NCBI GenBank assembly: GCA_934358495.1
Contig: CAKRKO010000112.1
Coordinates: 1-6,390 of the forward strand
Direction of reading: 5' to 3'
From: an uncultured Eubacterium sp.
GTDB lineage: Bacteria; Bacillota; Clostridia; Lachnospirales; Lachnospiraceae
DNA: 6,390 bases
In this document: piece after piece, positions 4,980 to 6,390 of the stretch
Layout: each line of letters starts with the position of its first letter
Position numbering within the stretch: position 1 is the first letter of the stretch
Translations under genes and position numbers: made by a program
Notes under the pieces: model-generated
Database searches by the model: none
The model's input: only the letters and a program-made list of their open reading frames with translations
Told to the model about the DNA's origin: nothing

Positions 4980-5792
4980 GTGGGAAAGAGTTTATTGGAT
5001 TGCATATTAGACAAAGTAGTAGATAAGACAATAGATGCCATGGGGGGCAAGGATGCAGTAAATGGAAAAGTAGGAGAAGCATATACAGCGCGTGAGTTGA
5101 AGTTGTTAAATCTATTTGGTAAAAAAGGAAAGGTATTACGAAATGTATATATACCAAAAGACAACGGCGAGACATCGGAAATAGATGTTTTGTTTATTAC
5201 TCAGAAGGGAATTTTTGTAATTGAAAGCAAAAATTATTCTGGTTGGATTTTTGGAAGCGAAAATCAATATAAGTGGACAATGATGCTACCGAATAAAGAA
5301 AAATATTCTTTTTATAATCCGATAAAGCAGAATCAGACTCATATGAAATGGTTGAAAAATTATATTGGAGCAGATATTCCATTATTTTCGTTGATTGCAT
5401 TTTCCGAACGATGTGAATTGAAAAAGGTGACGGTGGAAAATCCAGATATTCAAGTAATTAATAGAGACCGTACTTATGCGACCGTACGTGATATGTGGAA
5501 TGAGAAAGAAGATATATTGTCAAATGAAGACGTGGAAGCGGTATATCAGAAATTAAAGAAACTGACCAAGGTAACGAAAGAAGAAAAAGAAATACACATT
5601 CAGGATATTAAAGAAAAATACGATGAAATCTCTGGAGATGTTCCAATTACAGTTACTGACGAAAAAGTGAAAATCTGCCCACGTTGTGGAAGTATGATAG
5701 TCTTGAGGACAGCGAAGAAAGGCACAAATGCCGGAAAACAATTTTGGGGTTGTAGCGCATTTCCAAAGTGCAGATATATAAAAAATGTTTAA
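4980..5792 (+). CDS. NERD nuclease-related protein with C4 zinc ribbon
   Basis: This is a 270-residue protein. The NERD domain (about 27-150) shows the conserved GKVGEAYTARELKLL (29-43, Glu33), SEIDVLFITQKGIFVIESK (66-84) with Glu67/Asp69 and the Glu82-x-Lys84 pair, and an aromatic GW (88-89). These match the restriction-endonuclease-like core proposed for NERD proteins. A charged helical linker (about 180-225) leads to a topoisomerase I-type zinc ribbon with Cys233, Cys236, Cys258 and Cys264 (CPRCG, then GxxFWGCSxFPxC), expected to bind single-stranded nucleic acid. NERD plus zf-C4 is a known pairing; the role is thought to be DNA processing but is poorly tested. The start is GTG with AGAGG (4967-4971) 8 bases upstream. 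Codons are AT-rich. An IS200/IS605 right end begins within about 20 bases of the stop, so the gene may have lost its original downstream neighbour. Confidence 0.92.
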   Translation: MGKSLLDCILDKVVDKTIDAMGGKDAVNGKVGEAYTARELKLLNLFGKKGKVLRNVYIPKDNGETSEIDVLFITQKGIFVIESKNYSGWIFGSENQYKWTMMLPNKEKYSFYNPIKQNQTHMKWLKNYIGADIPLFSLIAFSERCELKKVTVENPDIQVINRDRTYATVRDMWNEKEDILSNEDVEAVYQKLKKLTKVTKEEKEIHIQDIKEKYDEISGDVPITVTDEKVKICPRCGSMIVLRTAKKGTNAGKQFWGCSAFPKCRYIKNV

Positions 5793-5805
5793 ACACGAAC
5801 ACTTG

Positions 5806-5920
5806 GTGAACTACCCATTGTCTAAAGCCAATGGGCTTCCTGCCTCGCAGACCTCGTAACCTACTTTTTTGCTGCGTTGATATCCCTGTCATAATTTGTT
5901 CCACAGACAGGACATGTCCA
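5806..5920 (-). mobile_element. IS200/IS605-family right-end remnant
   Basis: The minus strand carries the last TnpB codons followed by a typical right end: a short GC-rich stretch, then the hairpin CCCATTG / CAATGGG (5835-5829 and 5820-5814) with an 8-base loop, then TAGTTCACC. In this family that region holds the subterminal hairpin recognised by TnpA and also the scaffold of the omegaRNA guide. The exact outer boundary (about 5806-5810) is inferred. No left end, TnpA or TnpB body is seen, so this is a scar. Confidence 0.7.
5861..5920 (-). pseudogene. tnpB: C-terminal fragment of TnpB
   Basis: Nineteen codons plus TAG encode WTCPVCGTNYDRDINAAKK. This is the end of the TnpB/OrfB family: the second CxxC of its zinc finger (CPVC) and the DRDINAA motif carrying the last RuvC aspartate. 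The codon before the Trp is a stop and the preceding DNA is AT-rich and unrelated, so the gene body was deleted or replaced exactly here. It cannot make a functional nuclease. Confidence 0.8.
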
Positions 5921-6012
5921 TTATATAAAATAACTTATAATAAATAAACTTATAATAATATTATTTATAAAAAGGAGTATGGCAAATAAAAGATGCAGTT
6001 CTTTCCCAAAAT

Positions 6013-6041
6013 GGTTTCTTGTAGGAAGAACCGTTCTTTTT
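6013..6041 (+). terminator. Possible intrinsic terminator
   Basis: GGTTTCTT (6013-6020) and AAGAACC (6026-6032) form a 7-bp stem with one bulged T and a 5-base loop, followed by GTTCTTTTT. An alternative palindrome, AAGAAC-C-GTTCTT (6026-6038), overlaps it. No convincing gene lies upstream, so if real it ends an unknown short transcript or is a relic. Confidence 0.4.
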
Positions 6042-6073
6042 GCTAAAAAGCAAGTCAAAGAAATGCCTCCCAG

Positions 6074-6138
6074 GTTGTATTATTACCACATTGACAAACT
6101 GATGTAGTGACGGTAATATAATAGCTGTGGTGAACAAC
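6074..6138. repeat. Imperfect inverted repeat flanking the orphan promoter
   Basis: GTTGT (6074-6078) and ACCACA (6085-6090) on the left are mirrored by TGTGGT (6126-6131) and ACAAC (6134-6138) on the right, with 6- and 2-base internal gaps. The -35 starts directly after the left arm. The right arm coincides with the point where recognisable recombinase sequence ends. Chance similarity cannot be excluded. Confidence 0.4.
6091..6119 (+). promoter_or_regulatory. Strong orphan sigma-A promoter
   Basis: TTGACA (6091-6096), a 17-base spacer, then TAATAT (6114-6119, running into ATAAT). It is as close to consensus as any promoter here, yet points away from the IS remnant into the antisense strand of the broken recombinase. 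No + strand ORF follows within the window. TATTACC (6081-6087) and GGTAATA (6112-6118) form a further dyad across it. Confidence 0.65.
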
Positions 6139-6390
6139 TATTCGTTAAAGCTGCCTTTTGCGAATAGTTGAAACGATACGCTCTATTGACCGAACACCAA
6201 GTCTTGAACCTCTATAAGGACCTATTGTTACCAAAAACATTGCTTCAGCATCTTTTTCAAATAAATATGCTGATCGCTCTTCCAGATATCTCTCAATCAA
6301 ATCTGTTAATGTTTCAGACATTGTAATCCATGTAGATCGCTGTTTGGTTCTGTACACATAAAATCTTTGATTCCTCAAATCAAAATCTTG
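6127..6390 (-). pseudogene. Truncated, frameshifted tyrosine recombinase (integrase)
   Basis: The gene enters from the right edge. Its frame is open from 6390 to a stop at 6145-6147. The visible protein matches the middle of a phage-integrase catalytic domain: DFDLRNQRFYVYRTKQRS, WITMSETLTDLIERYLEER, then a GSRLGVRSIERIV helix. Normally this is followed by a (K)NYxxKAGI...SPHKLRxT stretch. That stretch is present but in the next frame (NYSQKAALTNSCSP, about 6170-6129), so a single-base frameshift lies near 6170. Similarity then ends at about 6127, before the H-x-x-R box and the catalytic tyrosine. The product cannot recombine DNA. It probably belonged to a genomic island whose remainder lies to the right. 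Confidence 0.72.
6135..6170. repeat. 10-bp perfect inverted repeat inside the recombinase remnant
   Basis: CAACTATTCG (6135-6144) and CGAATAGTTG (6161-6170) flank 16 bases that hold the premature stop of the recombinase frame. It could be a hairpin in the transcript, a recombination scar or a recombinase binding site. Confidence 0.55.

Noticed and set aside
4819..5175. Minus-strand ORF of 118 codons
   Set aside because: Antisense to the NERD gene start and the DUF1294 gene end; low-complexity Leu/Pro/Ser composition and no domain.
5653..5904. Minus-strand ORF of 83 codons across the IS right end
   Set aside because: It reads the TnpB remnant in the wrong frame and runs antisense into the NERD zinc ribbon.
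5930..5972. AT-rich repeats (AACTTATAATAA twice, near-palindrome of ATTATT) as an origin or attachment site
   Set aside because: Composition alone explains them. There is no DnaA box, no iteron array and no matching second site in the window.
5979..6107. 42-codon + strand ORF starting at 5979
   Set aside because: AAGGAG is only one base from the ATG, a terminator-like hairpin lies within the frame, and the product resembles nothing known.
1..6390. CRISPR array, tRNA or rRNA gene
   Set aside because: No regularly spaced repeats, cloverleaf or rRNA-like sequence seen on either strand.

Overview
The window looks like accessory DNA from a low-to-moderate GC gut Firmicute, most likely a clostridial (Lachnospiraceae-type) chromosome. 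This rests on the strong AGGAGG-type ribosome sites, sigma-A promoters with 17-base spacers, U-tailed hairpin terminators, a holin-like type I toxin of the kind common in that group, and remnants of an IS200/IS605 element and a tyrosine recombinase. No ribosomal or housekeeping marker is present, so this placement is an inference.

Layout from left to right. Positions 1-266 hold no gene I can support. Positions 267-1397 (+) encode a 376-residue protein of unknown function that may be built from three related helix-strand-helix units. It is followed by a perfect 44-bp palindrome. Positions 1486-1859 form a compact type I toxin-antitoxin module: a + strand promoter, a 33-residue membrane toxin too short for routine gene calling, a bidirectional terminator, and a consensus minus-strand promoter for an antisense RNA of about 100 nt that covers the 3' part of the toxin transcript. 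The first nucleotides of the predicted toxin mRNA can pair with its last ones.

Positions 1873-3641 are on the minus strand: a 58-residue acidic protein with two terminators behind it, then a complete KptA/Tpt1 RNA 2'-phosphotransferase, then an unrecognised 203-residue protein. The last gene has its own promoter, with a perfect 20-bp palindromic operator exactly in the -35/-10 gap, and seems frameshifted at a T6 run close to its C-terminus.

Positions 3722-5792 (+) hold four co-directional genes behind one visible promoter: a nonapeptide-repeat protein that ends abruptly, a short unknown ORF overlapping it, a six-helix membrane protein with tandem DUF1294 domains, and a NERD nuclease-like protein with a C-terminal topoisomerase-type zinc ribbon.

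Positions 5793-6390 are a mobile-element graveyard: the last 19 codons of a TnpB plus an IS200/IS605-type right-end hairpin abutting the NERD gene, a strong orphan promoter inside an imperfect inverted repeat, and a truncated, frameshifted tyrosine recombinase running off the window. The best-supported and most interesting system is the toxin-antitoxin module. The repressor-style promoter next to kptA and the frameshift behind it come next.
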